This document shows positions 16,412-24,971 of a stretch of DNA of 32,481 nt, piece after piece (position 1 is the stretch's first letter; the number at the start of each line of letters is the position of its first letter). Position numbers and translations under genes: made by a program. The DNA is taken from the NCBI GenBank assembly GCA_004524445.1, contig SDNP01000033.1:1-32481 (forward strand), in the 5' to 3' direction. Below the pieces are notes generated by a model. That model worked only from the letters and a program-made list of their open reading frames with translations. It was not told the DNA's origin and searched no databases. Source of the DNA: Candidatus Thorarchaeota archaeon. GTDB lineage: Archaea; Asgardarchaeota; Thorarchaeia; Thorarchaeales; Thorarchaeaceae.

Positions 16412-17548
16412 TCACTTTCTCTTTACTAGTTCTCTACGCATAGCAACTGCAGTGTCATACAGGATTTCCGGTGGTACTAAGACGTATAGCAGATTCTTGC
16501 TGTATCCTGATTCAAAAACTACACATTGGAATATTAGGGACTGTAGACTTCTCTCAATATCTTCGCGAGCATAGATGACTCCCAATTCTTCGCATTTGAT
16601 TTGGACGACCTCATTGAGTGTTTTGCGGTCGATATAGGTTTCTGTCTTATATTGCATGAGATGTCCGGATAAGGCCTCAAGAACCAAAAGCGTCATGAAG
16701 TCATTCATGCTTATGGCTTCTATAGTTTCCATGTAGTCTTGTTCGTGATGAAACGTTGCAATATCAGTAGTAGCATTTCTCACCATATCTGAATCTATCT
16801 CATGACCTCTCGATGCCAAGGGATATAGAGTCTTGAGCGCCTCTATTGATGTCTTAGGTTTTGACGCGTCGAACTCGCACACTATATCTGCAATGTATCT
16901 CACAACTTCATCGGTGAGCCTGAGGGGAAAGGTCTCTTCAACTCTCATCCTAACAATCTCATAGAGTTGTGATTGCGTGTATGTATCTAGCGGAATTTCA
17001 AAATCGTATGCCATGGCTGTCGCTCCGCTCTTTGTGAGAAATCTGTAGTCATGGCTATTGAGAATACCAATAGTGCTGGCTTGAATCTCCTTGGAGAGTC
17101 TTGCCAATTTGCTAAATACCTCTTCGTTGCTTTCATCGATATTATCGATTACAAAGACTCCTTTTCTTTGAGAGGTGGTAGCAGCTCTCTTGAATTGCAT
17201 CCAAAGCACATCTAAGTCAAATGCAACAGTGATGGGCCGGTTATTCTTGATATGAATTCTGTTATTCAGGTCTGAGACAATCTCTAGAATATCCTTGTTC
17301 TTTGCATCCACGTATACTGTGTACGCATCAAATTTGTTCGGAACTATTCTGGTCAAGAAATACCTAGAGAAGACCGTCATCCCAACACCAGTGATCCCAT
17401 GCACAAGGCAGTTCACACCATAGTCGTCTGCGAAAGAGTCCGAGTGGATCCCTTTGATGGACTCTAGCTCGCGATCGCGATGCAACAATTTTTTCGGAAC
17501 GTAATATGGGTCGAATAGGCCCTTAGGACTGACCTCCGGCTTTCTCAT
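16412..17548 (-). CDS. Orc1/Cdc6-like AAA+ protein with Walker A Lys replaced by Met
   Basis: The N-terminus (FDPYYVPKKLLHRDREL) and overall layout fit archaeal Orc1/Cdc6: an AAA+ core, a lid, and a C-terminal winged helix with the pattern TYIDRKTLNEVVQIKCEELG. Walker A reads GITGVGMT, with Met (codon 17378-17380) where Lys is expected. Walker B reads FVIDNID, with Asn after the Asp where Orc1 proteins usually carry Glu. ATP binding and hydrolysis are probably impaired. A longer form from GTG 17587 is possible, but the TATA-like TTTATATAT at 17576-17584 lies inside it and 28 bases or more ahead of ATG 17548, which suggests a leaderless mRNA starting at 17548 (378 residues). Inferred: an origin- or DNA-binding regulator. 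Confidence 0.75.
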   Translation of the reverse strand: MRKPEVSPKGLFDPYYVPKKLLHRDRELESIKGIHSDSFADDYGVNCLVHGITGVGMTVFSRYFLTRIVPNKFDAYTVYVDAKNKDILEIVSDLNNRIHIKNNRPITVAFDLDVLWMQFKRAATTSQRKGVFVIDNIDESNEEVFSKLARLSKEIQASTIGILNSHDYRFLTKSGATAMAYDFEIPLDTYTQSQLYEIVRMRVEETFPLRLTDEVVRYIADIVCEFDASKPKTSIEALKTLYPLASRGHEIDSDMVRNATTDIATFHHEQDYMETIEAISMNDFMTLLVLEALSGHLMQYKTETYIDRKTLNEVVQIKCEELGVIYAREDIERSLQSLIFQCVVFESGYSKNLLYVLVPPEILYDTAVAMRRELVKRK

Positions 17549-17575
17549 TCTTATCAGTACTTGGTCCTGAAGATG

Positions 17576-17584
17576 ATATATAAA
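17576..17584 (-). promoter_or_regulatory. TATA box for the Orc1-like gene
   Basis: TTTATATAT on the - strand matches the archaeal TATA consensus. Its centre is about 32 nt before ATG 17548, so transcription would start at or very near that ATG and give a leaderless transcript. It also separates this gene from the GlcF-GlcD operon just upstream. Confidence 0.55.
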
Positions 17585-17631
17585 CACCTCAGAGACATAA
17601 CCGAAAGTATTCTCGGATTATAGGGGGGCAT

Positions 17632-18969
17632 TCACACCATGGTCTGAAGTACTTCGTTGCATTCAGGGTCCAAAATGAATGAGTTGAATCCCGCTCCTAT
17701 GACATCTCTCAAGTCTTGAAGGCGCTTCTTCTTTGTTTCATCACTGAAAGGCCACTTATGTTCGGGTTTGGGTGTTATCCCCAGCTCCTGACATTTGTTG
17801 ACAATCTGCATAACGACTTCGTATATCTGCTCACCGGTCTTTTCAGATGGCCGTATCTCTCTGGAATGCATGATAATACCATATGCGGCAGTATTATTTC
17901 CCAAATACCACTTACTTGGGGCATGTCCGTACTTCGCAAAAGGTGTGAGTCCGTTATCCATCAGAAGACTATCGATTTCTGAGATACTGTGTTGCATTCT
18001 CCTCAAACTATCGTCATGTAATCCATACCCCTCGAACAGTGCCATCTGAATGCCTTCTTTGGGATTACGTTTTGGAAGCTTTATCCTAACTTCTTTCATA
18101 TTCTCAAGTTCAGTGGGTTCGAGCTTTGTGAGATTCACGATTTCATTCAGTTCTTCCTCATAGGGTTTTGGCACTTCCAGGATATGAAGTGGTGGGTTCA
18201 AATCGCCTCTAACATCGTCGTGTGCCATGACAATCGTTTCACCATATCGAATAGGACTCTTTCGCTCAATCATTTCTGCGATTGCTATGCCCATCTCTTG
18301 ATAGTTCTCGTACTCAACTATGCCTCCTACTGTTTCTTCATCTTCAATCGGGCGAATATCTAATCTGAGTTCTGTGATGAATCCCAGCGTGCCATGCGAA
18401 CTAGCAACATCGTGAATTGAGAATTTCATGTCATTGAGTCTTTCCGCCACATGCTTATTCTCGGATTTCACCCCATTTTGGTCAACAGTTATTGGGGTGC
18501 CATCAGATAGAACCATTCTCACTCGGTATGTGTTGTCCCTCATTGTCCCATTAACCCACGTGTCATTTCCCCCGCCATCTGTGCTCAGTATTCCTCCAAC
18601 AGTGGCTATATCTCTGCTACTCGGTGCTACCCATAGCTTCATTGCAATGGGTTCGAGAAGCTCGTTGATTTCATCAGGAGTTGCCCCCGGTTGAACATCC
18701 ACATAACCTTGGTCCTTAGAGATTGTCAATAGCTCTTTCATTTGTAGGCTACTGAGCATTATTCTCTCCTGATTCCCGCCCGTGCATGCTCCGCTTAATC
18801 CGGACCCACCTCCCTTTGGAGTGACCTCATAGTCATTCTCGTTGGCAAATTGAAGAGCCAATATGACATCTCTTTCGGTCTTCGGATAGAAGACTCCCTT
18901 GATTTTTTTGAAATCAAGTCGGTAATACATGGATGCATTTGCCCCAATGGCAACATCTCTTAATTTCAC
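17632..18969 (-). CDS. FAD-linked oxidase, GlcD/D-lactate dehydrogenase family
   Basis: The protein has 445 residues from a GTG start. A PCMH-type FAD-binding domain is marked by PKGGGSGLSGACTGG (residues 51-65) and by SSRDIATVGGILSTDGGG. The C-terminal half has the FAD-oxidase cap pattern (KYGHAPSKWYLG, then a C-terminal KPEHKWP). These enzymes oxidise a 2-hydroxy acid (lactate, glycolate, 2-hydroxyglutarate) to a 2-oxo acid; the substrate cannot be read from sequence. The start codon is one base after the stop of the GlcF-like gene, and the ribosome site (GGAGGGG) lies in the last codons of that gene, so the two are translationally coupled. Confidence 0.88.
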   Translation of the reverse strand: MKLRDVAIGANASMYYRLDFKKIKGVFYPKTERDVILALQFANENDYEVTPKGGGSGLSGACTGGNQERIMLSSLQMKELLTISKDQGYVDVQPGATPDEINELLEPIAMKLWVAPSSRDIATVGGILSTDGGGNDTWVNGTMRDNTYRVRMVLSDGTPITVDQNGVKSENKHVAERLNDMKFSIHDVASSHGTLGFITELRLDIRPIEDEETVGGIVEYENYQEMGIAIAEMIERKSPIRYGETIVMAHDDVRGDLNPPLHILEVPKPYEEELNEIVNLTKLEPTELENMKEVRIKLPKRNPKEGIQMALFEGYGLHDDSLRRMQHSISEIDSLLMDNGLTPFAKYGHAPSKWYLGNNTAAYGIIMHSREIRPSEKTGEQIYEVVMQIVNKCQELGITPKPEHKWPFSDETKKKRLQDLRDVIGAGFNSFILDPECNEVLQTMV

Positions 18970-18970
18970 T

Positions 18971-20074
18971 CTATCTCCCCTCCTCTAAGGCTGCATCCAT
19001 TAGTTCCACAATATCTACAGTCTCCAGATTGTTGCCAAGCAGCTGTTCTCTGCAAGATGGGCAGGCAGTAATCACTGTGTATTTTCTAAGGTGTTCACTA
19101 GCAGCTCTCAGGCGAATGATTTTATCACTGAGGTCTGGGTCGGTCATCCTGAGTAGTCCTCCCCCGCCGCAGCAACTGAGCTCCATCTCCTTATAGCTCA
19201 CGTTCATCTTTGCTAGGAGCGAACGAGGTTCAGTCTTGACATCGCAAATCCTATGTAATTCGCATGGATCATGATATGCGAAATCTTCTTCGCTTTCATA
19301 TTTGGGAAGGCTATCATACTGTCGATCGAAGAATTGAGTATGATGCAGCGCCTCCACACCCTCTAGCGAATGGTGCATTGAGAGCTGTATGAGACACCCG
19401 GGGCAGCAGGTGACCACGTAGTCTGCCCCCGTGGATTCGATTACTTTCTTGTTATGTTTTCGAAGCACATCTGCACCTTCTTCATCTCCCATTAGATGGA
19501 GTGGATGACCACAACAGAATTCTTGAGAACCCATGACCAGATAATCAATTTCTGCTCTTTCTAGCGACTTGAAAAATGACCTGAGAACGTCCATCTGTGA
19601 GTACCTGAATGACATAAGGCAGCCCAGAAAAACCACAACATCAGCCGTTTTCCCTTCCTCATACACATGGTCTTCAATTCCAGGAATGATATCACGCAAT
19701 TCATCCAGCCAATAGATTGCTCGGTCCTCTGGATCCAACCCATATATGTTCTGAACATTTGCCAAGGCATCGCGAAGCGAATCAAGATATCCGAATTCTT
19801 TGGGTGCCTCCTTGAGCGCCCTTCCTCTGCTGTCGTGCCAGACTTCGAGAAGGTCAACATCTGAAGAGCAGATTTCTTTGCACCTTCCGCACATGGTGCA
19901 TTGAAATAGAAGTCTTCGGAACTCTTTTCCAAGCTCCTCGTCTTCTTCTATCAAATCCATTACTTGCAACACATATGTCTTACCACGTGGTGAATACTGT
20001 TCTTCTCCGACCGCATCAAAAATCGGGCAGATTTTCAGGCATGAACCACAACGTACGCACTTTTCGAAGGACAT
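18971..20074 (-). CDS. Fe-S oxidoreductase, GlcF/HdrD family
   Basis: The protein has 367 residues. Two [4Fe-4S] ferredoxin motifs are visible: Cys6, 9, 12, 16 and Cys59, 62, 65, 69. Two CCG domains follow: Cys152 / CC187-188 / Cys223, 224, 227, and Cys271 / CC301-302 / Cys338, 341. This is the classic GlcF/HdrD/LutA layout that passes electrons from a flavin partner to a quinone, thiol-disulfide or other carrier. No transmembrane helix is seen. AAGGGG lies 9 nt before the ATG, and a TATA-like box lies about 44 nt upstream. It is the first gene of a two-gene operon with the FAD-linked oxidase. Confidence 0.9.
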   Translation of the reverse strand: MSFEKCVRCGSCLKICPIFDAVGEEQYSPRGKTYVLQVMDLIEEDEELGKEFRRLLFQCTMCGRCKEICSSDVDLLEVWHDSRGRALKEAPKEFGYLDSLRDALANVQNIYGLDPEDRAIYWLDELRDIIPGIEDHVYEEGKTADVVVFLGCLMSFRYSQMDVLRSFFKSLERAEIDYLVMGSQEFCCGHPLHLMGDEEGADVLRKHNKKVIESTGADYVVTCCPGCLIQLSMHHSLEGVEALHHTQFFDRQYDSLPKYESEEDFAYHDPCELHRICDVKTEPRSLLAKMNVSYKEMELSCCGGGGLLRMTDPDLSDKIIRLRAASEHLRKYTVITACPSCREQLLGNNLETVDIVELMDAALEEGR

Positions 20075-20112
20075 CGATGATTACCCCTTGTTCTCAGGAC
20101 TCGTACAGATTC

Positions 20113-20122
20113 TACATAAAAC
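20113..20122 (-). promoter_or_regulatory. TATA-like box for the GlcF-GlcD operon
   Basis: TTTTATGTAG on the - strand is centred about 44 nt before the GlcF-like ATG. That places the start site near 20092 and leaves a short leader containing the AAGGGG ribosome site. Sequence match only. Confidence 0.4.
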
Positions 20123-20186
20123 AAATAGGCTTACCTATAGCTCAAACAAGACTTGCGATATTCTTTCATGAATGCTCATTTCGGCG

Positions 20187-20200
20187 CATATTTATGTAAT
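20187..20200 (+). promoter_or_regulatory. TATA-like box for the M28-type gene
   Basis: CATATTTATGTAAT lies about 60 nt before ATG 20254 in the 179 bp divergent gap. It would give a leader of roughly 35 nt that includes a GAGG ribosome site. Sequence match only. Confidence 0.35.
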
Positions 20201-20253
20201 ACCTCATCGGTAGAAACGGGTTCAAGCAAACTCTTTCGAGGACTAGATCAAAC

Positions 20254-22236
20254 ATGGCAAGTAGAAAAGCAAAAGCCGCCCTTCTCGTTATTGTAGTAGT
20301 GTCCACTGTTTTCGTGGGGTCACTCGTACTAAATCGACTATTCCAGACCGATGAAGATGACGGTGGTCAGACTCAGATAGAGCCCCATCCCTATAATGCG
20401 CTGAACTGGTGGGATGTCGCTAAAGAGATTGCGAAAACTAGCAATATGTTAACACCACTGGGTCGAATCGTGGGCTTCGGAAACAGACATCTTGAGAACC
20501 CAAACACAGGGTATTATGACGCTGCTGATTATCTCATAGACTTACTAGGCGGCTGGGGATTAGAGGCGCAGTACTTTGGAAACCATGATTCAGTTCTGAG
20601 CCGTCAGGTTGGCTATGGCAATGATAGCAGGGCAATCGTATTTGGTGCCCATCTTGATTCCAATGAAAACGGAGTTGGAGTAAATCAGAATGCAGGTGGA
20701 TGTGCTGTGGTCACCATGATTGCAGATATCCTCAGAAATTATCGCTTGCCGGTTGATATCTACTACTGTTACTTCTCTTACAATACGGTGTTCTTGGATG
20801 AACAACAACGAGTTCGTGCAATGTATGGTTCAAAGGAGATTGCCCAACACTTCGTCGATGAAGACATTGATGTCATGGCATTTTATAACTTCGATGAGCT
20901 CTTGTTCTACAATGAAAATCAGGATGAAACAGAATCCCTTATTGCAGAGCATCACTCTCCGGTTAGCAGAGGCTATCATCAAACACAATATTTGGCTGAA
21001 CTGATGCAAGCTTTTCTAAGAAACTCGGGACATAATTTCATGTCCATAGATGATGAACTCAACACACAGACGGACCACTGGGCCTTTTGGGATAGAGGCT
21101 TGCCCGCTGTGAATATAAAGAGTGGTCACAGAATCGACCCTGAGTTTCCGCCACAAGATTCCCTCTACAGCGAAGATTATAATCGGGACCATGCGTTTGA
21201 ATTGGGTAAGGCTGCCGCTGCCCTCGCAGTATATCTAGCCTCCAGTGGAAATGGAGAAACGATTTCTTTCAAACTCGAAAAGCCAATTCTACCAGGAAGC
21301 TCATCCCAATTCAGAACCGTGATATCTTTCCGTCAGACTATTCAGCTGACAAGCATATCGAACTCAACAGAACCAATCTCTCTCAGAATACAGGGTGGAA
21401 ATGACACCGTCTTACCAACGACTGACTTCGACAATGGAAGTGTTACCCTTACTACGGAACAGCAAGCGGACTTAGGCCCCCTCTCGGTGAAAATTACAAA
21501 TATTGGAAATGCCACCATCTACATCGAGGTTCACATTTTCTATCAAAATGACCATGACGGGAATGGTATTGTGGACTCGGAACAATATACATGGAGCGAA
21601 CCTGACCCACCCCTTGACTGGGATAAAGACGGTCTCTCTGACAAGGATGAAGAAGTATATGGAACCGACATATTTGTTCGGGACACCGATCAGGACGGTA
21701 TGCCGGATGGTTTCGAAGTGGCTTACGACCTGAATCCCCTCTTACATGATAGCAAAGGTGATTTGGACGAAGATGGACTTGACAATATTCGAGAGATGCA
21801 ACTAGGCACTGCCGCAAACAATAACGACACCGATGCGGATGGAATGCCTGATGGATGGGAAGTAATGTACGGGACTGACCCGCTAGTTGATGATGCACTT
21901 GAGGATTTCGATGCTGATAACCTTACCAATCTGGAGGAATATATGTATGGAGCTGACCCGTATCTTCCTGATTCTGATTTTGATGGAATCACCGATGCCG
22001 AAGAAGTTGAGAGAGGAACAGATCCAATGAATCCCGATTCAGATGAAGATGGTCTCCGAGACCTTCTCGAACTCATAGAGGGACTCGACCCACTGTGGCC
22101 TGATTATGATTTTGACCTATTACCAGATGGCTCTGACCCAAATCCCAAAATCAATGGCCTTCTGATGATATTGGCACTTGCAGCAATCCCTGTGGCCATC
22201 GGTTCAATTTTCTTCTACCGACGGCTCTACAAATAG
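20254..22236 (+). CDS. Membrane-anchored M28-type peptidase with calcium-binding repeats
   Basis: The protein has 660 residues: an N-terminal helix (8-29), an M28 aminopeptidase-like domain (about 50-330), a beta domain (about 335-435), a run of DxDxDG repeats resembling thrombospondin type 3 repeats (about 443-625), and a C-terminal helix (about 633-655) with a short basic end. M28 ligand positions seen: His133 and Asp135 in GAHLDSN, Glu183, Asp214, and His275 or His292. The metal-bridging Asp expected in the N-D-D-G-S-G motif is Gln145 here (NQNAGG), so activity is doubtful. The acidic repeats probably bind calcium. Topology suggests the bulk is outside the cell. It is divergent from the GlcF-GlcD operon. 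Confidence 0.82.
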   Translation: MASRKAKAALLVIVVVSTVFVGSLVLNRLFQTDEDDGGQTQIEPHPYNALNWWDVAKEIAKTSNMLTPLGRIVGFGNRHLENPNTGYYDAADYLIDLLGGWGLEAQYFGNHDSVLSRQVGYGNDSRAIVFGAHLDSNENGVGVNQNAGGCAVVTMIADILRNYRLPVDIYYCYFSYNTVFLDEQQRVRAMYGSKEIAQHFVDEDIDVMAFYNFDELLFYNENQDETESLIAEHHSPVSRGYHQTQYLAELMQAFLRNSGHNFMSIDDELNTQTDHWAFWDRGLPAVNIKSGHRIDPEFPPQDSLYSEDYNRDHAFELGKAAAALAVYLASSGNGETISFKLEKPILPGSSSQFRTVISFRQTIQLTSISNSTEPISLRIQGGNDTVLPTTDFDNGSVTLTTEQQADLGPLSVKITNIGNATIYIEVHIFYQNDHDGNGIVDSEQYTWSEPDPPLDWDKDGLSDKDEEVYGTDIFVRDTDQDGMPDGFEVAYDLNPLLHDSKGDLDEDGLDNIREMQLGTAANNNDTDADGMPDGWEVMYGTDPLVDDALEDFDADNLTNLEEYMYGADPYLPDSDFDGITDAEEVERGTDPMNPDSDEDGLRDLLELIEGLDPLWPDYDFDLLPDGSDPNPKINGLLMILALAAIPVAIGSIFFYRRLYK

Positions 22237-22298
22237 CAGGGCGAATTGATGCTAGTGTGAAAGAACTTGTAGATGAGTGGTTTGAAAGAAAAGGCTTT

Positions 22299-22321
22299 GA
22301 GTGGAGTACAAGACTCCACTC
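22299..22321 (-). terminator. Perfect 9 bp hairpin between convergent genes
   Basis: GAGTGGAGT (22299-22307) and ACTCCACTC (22313-22321) form a perfect 9 bp stem with a 5 nt loop. It lies 9 nt past the stop of the malic enzyme gene, followed on that strand by AAAGCCTTTTCTTT. It sits between convergent genes and could stop or protect transcripts from either side. Confidence 0.5.
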
Positions 22322-22330
22322 TTCAATTAT

Positions 22331-23692
22331 CTATGTCTTGGGGGCTTTTGGAATGTATCCCTTGGAATAGAGAACTTCAGATGCGGCTCGAGCTGTGCGA
22401 ATCACATCTTCAGCATGCTTATAGAGGTCGTCTTGCTCCCATTCCTTCTGGGCTATTCCTTGCTCAATAGCTTTCATGCCCACGGCTGTGGCCTCAAGCG
22501 GATAGAGTTCCCATTGATCCATCGTTGGAATGACTTTCTCTTCATTTGCTTCCTTTGCGCCCAATTCCGCAAGGGCTTCTGCCGCAGCAACACACATCTC
22601 ATCAGTGATTGTTGAGGCTCGTACATCCAAAGTACCTCTGAAGATTCCTGGGAATCCCAGGGAGTTATTGATTTGGTTATCAAAATCACTTCGCCCTGTT
22701 CCAACAATCTTTGCTCCTGCATCCTTCGCGTCCCATGGCCAGATTTCAGGAAGTGGATTGGCACAGGCAAAGACAATCGAGTCGTCTGCCATCTTTTCTA
22801 CCCATTCCTTCTTGATGGTGCCAGGTACTGGTCTTGATGCCGCTATCAGAATATCTGCTCCATTGATTACCTCACCCAGGTCACCAGTCATCCTATCGGG
22901 ATTAGTCTTCTGAGCCAAGTCATACTTGAAGATGTCATAATCCTTCTCTTCAACGATATCTTCTCGGTCTGAATAAATCGCACCGGTGCTATCAACCATA
23001 ATGATATTCTTTGGATCAACACCTGCCGCAATCAGAAGATATGCTGTTCGTGTATTGGCTGCTCCAACACCGAGCATCCTAATTGTTACATTCTCGATAT
23101 CTTTCTTGACCACCCTCAGTGCACCGAGCACCCCAGCTAAAACAACCGTTCCTGTACCCTGCGCGTCATCATGCCAGACAGGAATGTTTACGTCTGGGTG
23201 ATTTCTCAGCTCTTCAAGGACATGGTAACACTTTGGTTTTTCAATATCCTCCAAATTGATGCCACCAAAGGAGGGTTGGAGGAACTTCACAGTTTGGATG
23301 ATTTCGTCCTTTTCTTTTGTATCCAAACAGACCGGCCAGGCATCTACACCACCAAGATATTTGAATAGAATGGACTTGCCTTCCATAACAGGTCCAGCAG
23401 CTTCGGGTCCAATATTCCCTAATCCGAGGACTCGGGTCCCATCGCTCACGACGGCAACCATATTGCCCTTATTTGTCATGCTGTAGACCTCTGTCGGGTC
23501 TTCTTTGATTGCATTACATGCTTTGGCTACACCTGGGGTGTACCAGATTGCGAAGTCATCAAAAGACCGCACCGGTACCTTGCCTATGCTCTGAATTTTC
23601 CCTTTGTAAAACGGGTGGAGAACAAGCGCATCTTTACCGGGCTTCTCGGCCTTCTTTTTTAGTTCATCAGTACTAAGTTTTTCTTTCGGCAT
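22331..23692 (-). CDS. Malic enzyme (malate dehydrogenase, decarboxylating)
   Basis: The protein has 453 residues from ATG 23692, with GAGG 9 nt upstream; a TTG at 23707 is a weaker alternative. It has the compact bacterial/archaeal layout without the fused phosphotransacetylase domain of long MaeB. Visible family marks: AIWYTPGVAKACNA, GLGNIGPEAAGPVMEGK, FKYLGGVDAWPVCLDT, GGINLEDIEKP, PVWHDDAQGTG, the nucleotide-binding GVGAANTRTA, and NPLPEIWP. It converts malate to pyruvate and CO2 while reducing NAD(P); the cofactor preference cannot be read safely. The role is central carbon balance and NAD(P)H supply. It converges on the M28-type gene. Confidence 0.93.
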   Translation of the reverse strand: MPKEKLSTDELKKKAEKPGKDALVLHPFYKGKIQSIGKVPVRSFDDFAIWYTPGVAKACNAIKEDPTEVYSMTNKGNMVAVVSDGTRVLGLGNIGPEAAGPVMEGKSILFKYLGGVDAWPVCLDTKEKDEIIQTVKFLQPSFGGINLEDIEKPKCYHVLEELRNHPDVNIPVWHDDAQGTGTVVLAGVLGALRVVKKDIENVTIRMLGVGAANTRTAYLLIAAGVDPKNIIMVDSTGAIYSDREDIVEEKDYDIFKYDLAQKTNPDRMTGDLGEVINGADILIAASRPVPGTIKKEWVEKMADDSIVFACANPLPEIWPWDAKDAGAKIVGTGRSDFDNQINNSLGFPGIFRGTLDVRASTITDEMCVAAAEALAELGAKEANEEKVIPTMDQWELYPLEATAVGMKAIEQGIAQKEWEQDDLYKHAEDVIRTARAASEVLYSKGYIPKAPKT

Positions 23693-23865
23693 TCCGATAA
23701 GCCTCAAATTAATTTTGCAAGATTGTCCAATAGGTCGGGCAATTTTGACAAGTGGAGCTCATTACGTCATTTATTAAAGTGTATCTTTCGCTCAGTTTTC
23801 TGTTTCCCTAATTGAATGAGAACCAGAAAATGCCTACTGATTTTGATATGCAATCAACTACATGA

Positions 23866-24339
23866 TTATAGTTGTAGACCCCAATAGTCGATGATCTGTT
23901 CTGCGTGCTGGGCAGACTTGACATCTGCTATCCCTTGGTCACCACCAAAGATTGCCTCTATTTTGCCCTCTTCATCGATGAGGTATGTGATTCGCTTGAC
24001 ACCCATCCCAACAATCTTCAGGCGACTTGATGCTTCATACTTCTCTGCAATCTTGTAGTCTTCATCCATAAGAATTGGAAATGGCAGGTCATGTTCTTCC
24101 CGAAACTTACGATGAGTTTCAGCATCACCACCCGATATTCCAAAGATTGGAATGTCCTTTCCCTGGAAGATAGTATAGCTGTCTCGAAGAGAACAGGCCT
24201 CGGCAGTACAGCCGGGAGTGAAGTCTTTTGGATAAAAGTAGAGAACAATCTTCTGCCCTCGATAGTCTGAGAGCTTGAAGTCTTCTCCAGATGCTGTCTT
24301 GGTCTCAATTTCTGGTGCTTTATCACCTATCTCTAACAT
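23866..24339 (-). CDS. Peroxiredoxin, Bcp/PrxQ family, two-cysteine form
   Basis: The protein has 157 residues. The active site is PKDFTPGC with peroxidatic Cys44, and a probable resolving Cys49 five residues later, the usual Bcp/PrxQ pair. It reduces hydrogen peroxide and organic peroxides using thioredoxin-like donors, in the cytoplasm. There are no other cysteines. It is the second gene of a pair: its ATG is 11 bp past the upstream peroxiredoxin gene, with AGGGGGA 6 nt before it, so the two are probably co-transcribed. Confidence 0.92.
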   Translation of the reverse strand: MLEIGDKAPEIETKTASGEDFKLSDYRGQKIVLYFYPKDFTPGCTAEACSLRDSYTIFQGKDIPIFGISGGDAETHRKFREEHDLPFPILMDEDYKIAEKYEASSRLKIVGMGVKRITYLIDEEGKIEAIFGGDQGIADVKSAQHAEQIIDYWGLQL

Positions 24340-24350
24340 ATGATGTCCCC

Positions 24351-24830
24351 CTATAGACTAAGATTCCAGTGTTCAATAATCTGGTCTGCATGCTCCTTGG
24401 TCTTGACTTTGGCAACTCCGCCCGGACCAAAGATATCGTCAATCTTTCCATCTTCATCAATCAGAAAAGTTGTTCGCTGAATACCCATGTATTCTCTCCC
24501 ATACATCTTCTTCTTTTGCCAGACTCCATACTTCTCTGCTATCTCATGATTCTCGTCCAACAGCAAAGGAAATGGAAGATTGTTCTTCTCTTTGAAGTTT
24601 TTATGCGTTTTCTCACTGCCTGGTGCAATTCCGAACACCTCAATACCATTTTCCTGAAATTCTGAATAACGGTCTCTGAACGATGCTGACTCTGCCTGGC
24701 AGCCTTTCGTATTATCCTTCACGTACCAGTATAGTACGATTTTCTTGCCTTTCTGGTCACTTAGTTTGAACTTCTGTCCACTCTGAGTTGTTGTTTCAAA
24801 ATCTGGTGCATTATCTCGCTTCTTCAACAT
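24351..24830 (-). CDS. Peroxiredoxin, Bcp/PrxQ family, one-cysteine form
   Basis: The protein has 159 residues and is a clear paralogue of its downstream neighbour. Peroxidatic Cys44 is kept (NTKGC), but the resolving-Cys position is not Cys (the stretch reads QAESAS) and no other cysteine exists. The Pro of the usual PKD motif is Val37. It would need an external thiol or a partner protein to be reduced. First gene of the peroxiredoxin pair, with GGGTG about 7 nt before the ATG and a divergent gap of 141 bp upstream. Confidence 0.9.
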   Translation of the reverse strand: MLKKRDNAPDFETTTQSGQKFKLSDQKGKKIVLYWYVKDNTKGCQAESASFRDRYSEFQENGIEVFGIAPGSEKTHKNFKEKNNLPFPLLLDENHEIAEKYGVWQKKKMYGREYMGIQRTTFLIDEDGKIDDIFGPGGVAKVKTKEHADQIIEHWNLSL

Positions 24831-24917
24831 AATTCATCACCCTGTATCGAATTAACTATGGTGAATTACTCCATAATCCGTATTAAGTATTTTGGAGCAG
24901 AACGTGTCGGGCGATAA

Positions 24918-24927
24918 GGCTTATAGC
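24918..24927 (+). promoter_or_regulatory. TATA-like box for the three-paralogue membrane cassette
   Basis: GGCTTATAGC lies about 48 nt before ATG 24972 in the divergent gap. It would give a leader of about 20-25 nt that contains GGGAG (24957-24961). Sequence match only. Confidence 0.35.
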
Positions 24928-24971
24928 AATCAGAAAGACTGACTTGACAGGCTTACGGGAGAAAAACGGTT

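Noticed and set aside
21494..21898. Opposite-strand frame of 134 codons in the calcium-repeat part of the M28-type gene
   Set aside because: It is the mirror of the repetitive Asp-rich codons; composition is odd (many His, Arg, Pro) and no ribosome site or family match is seen.
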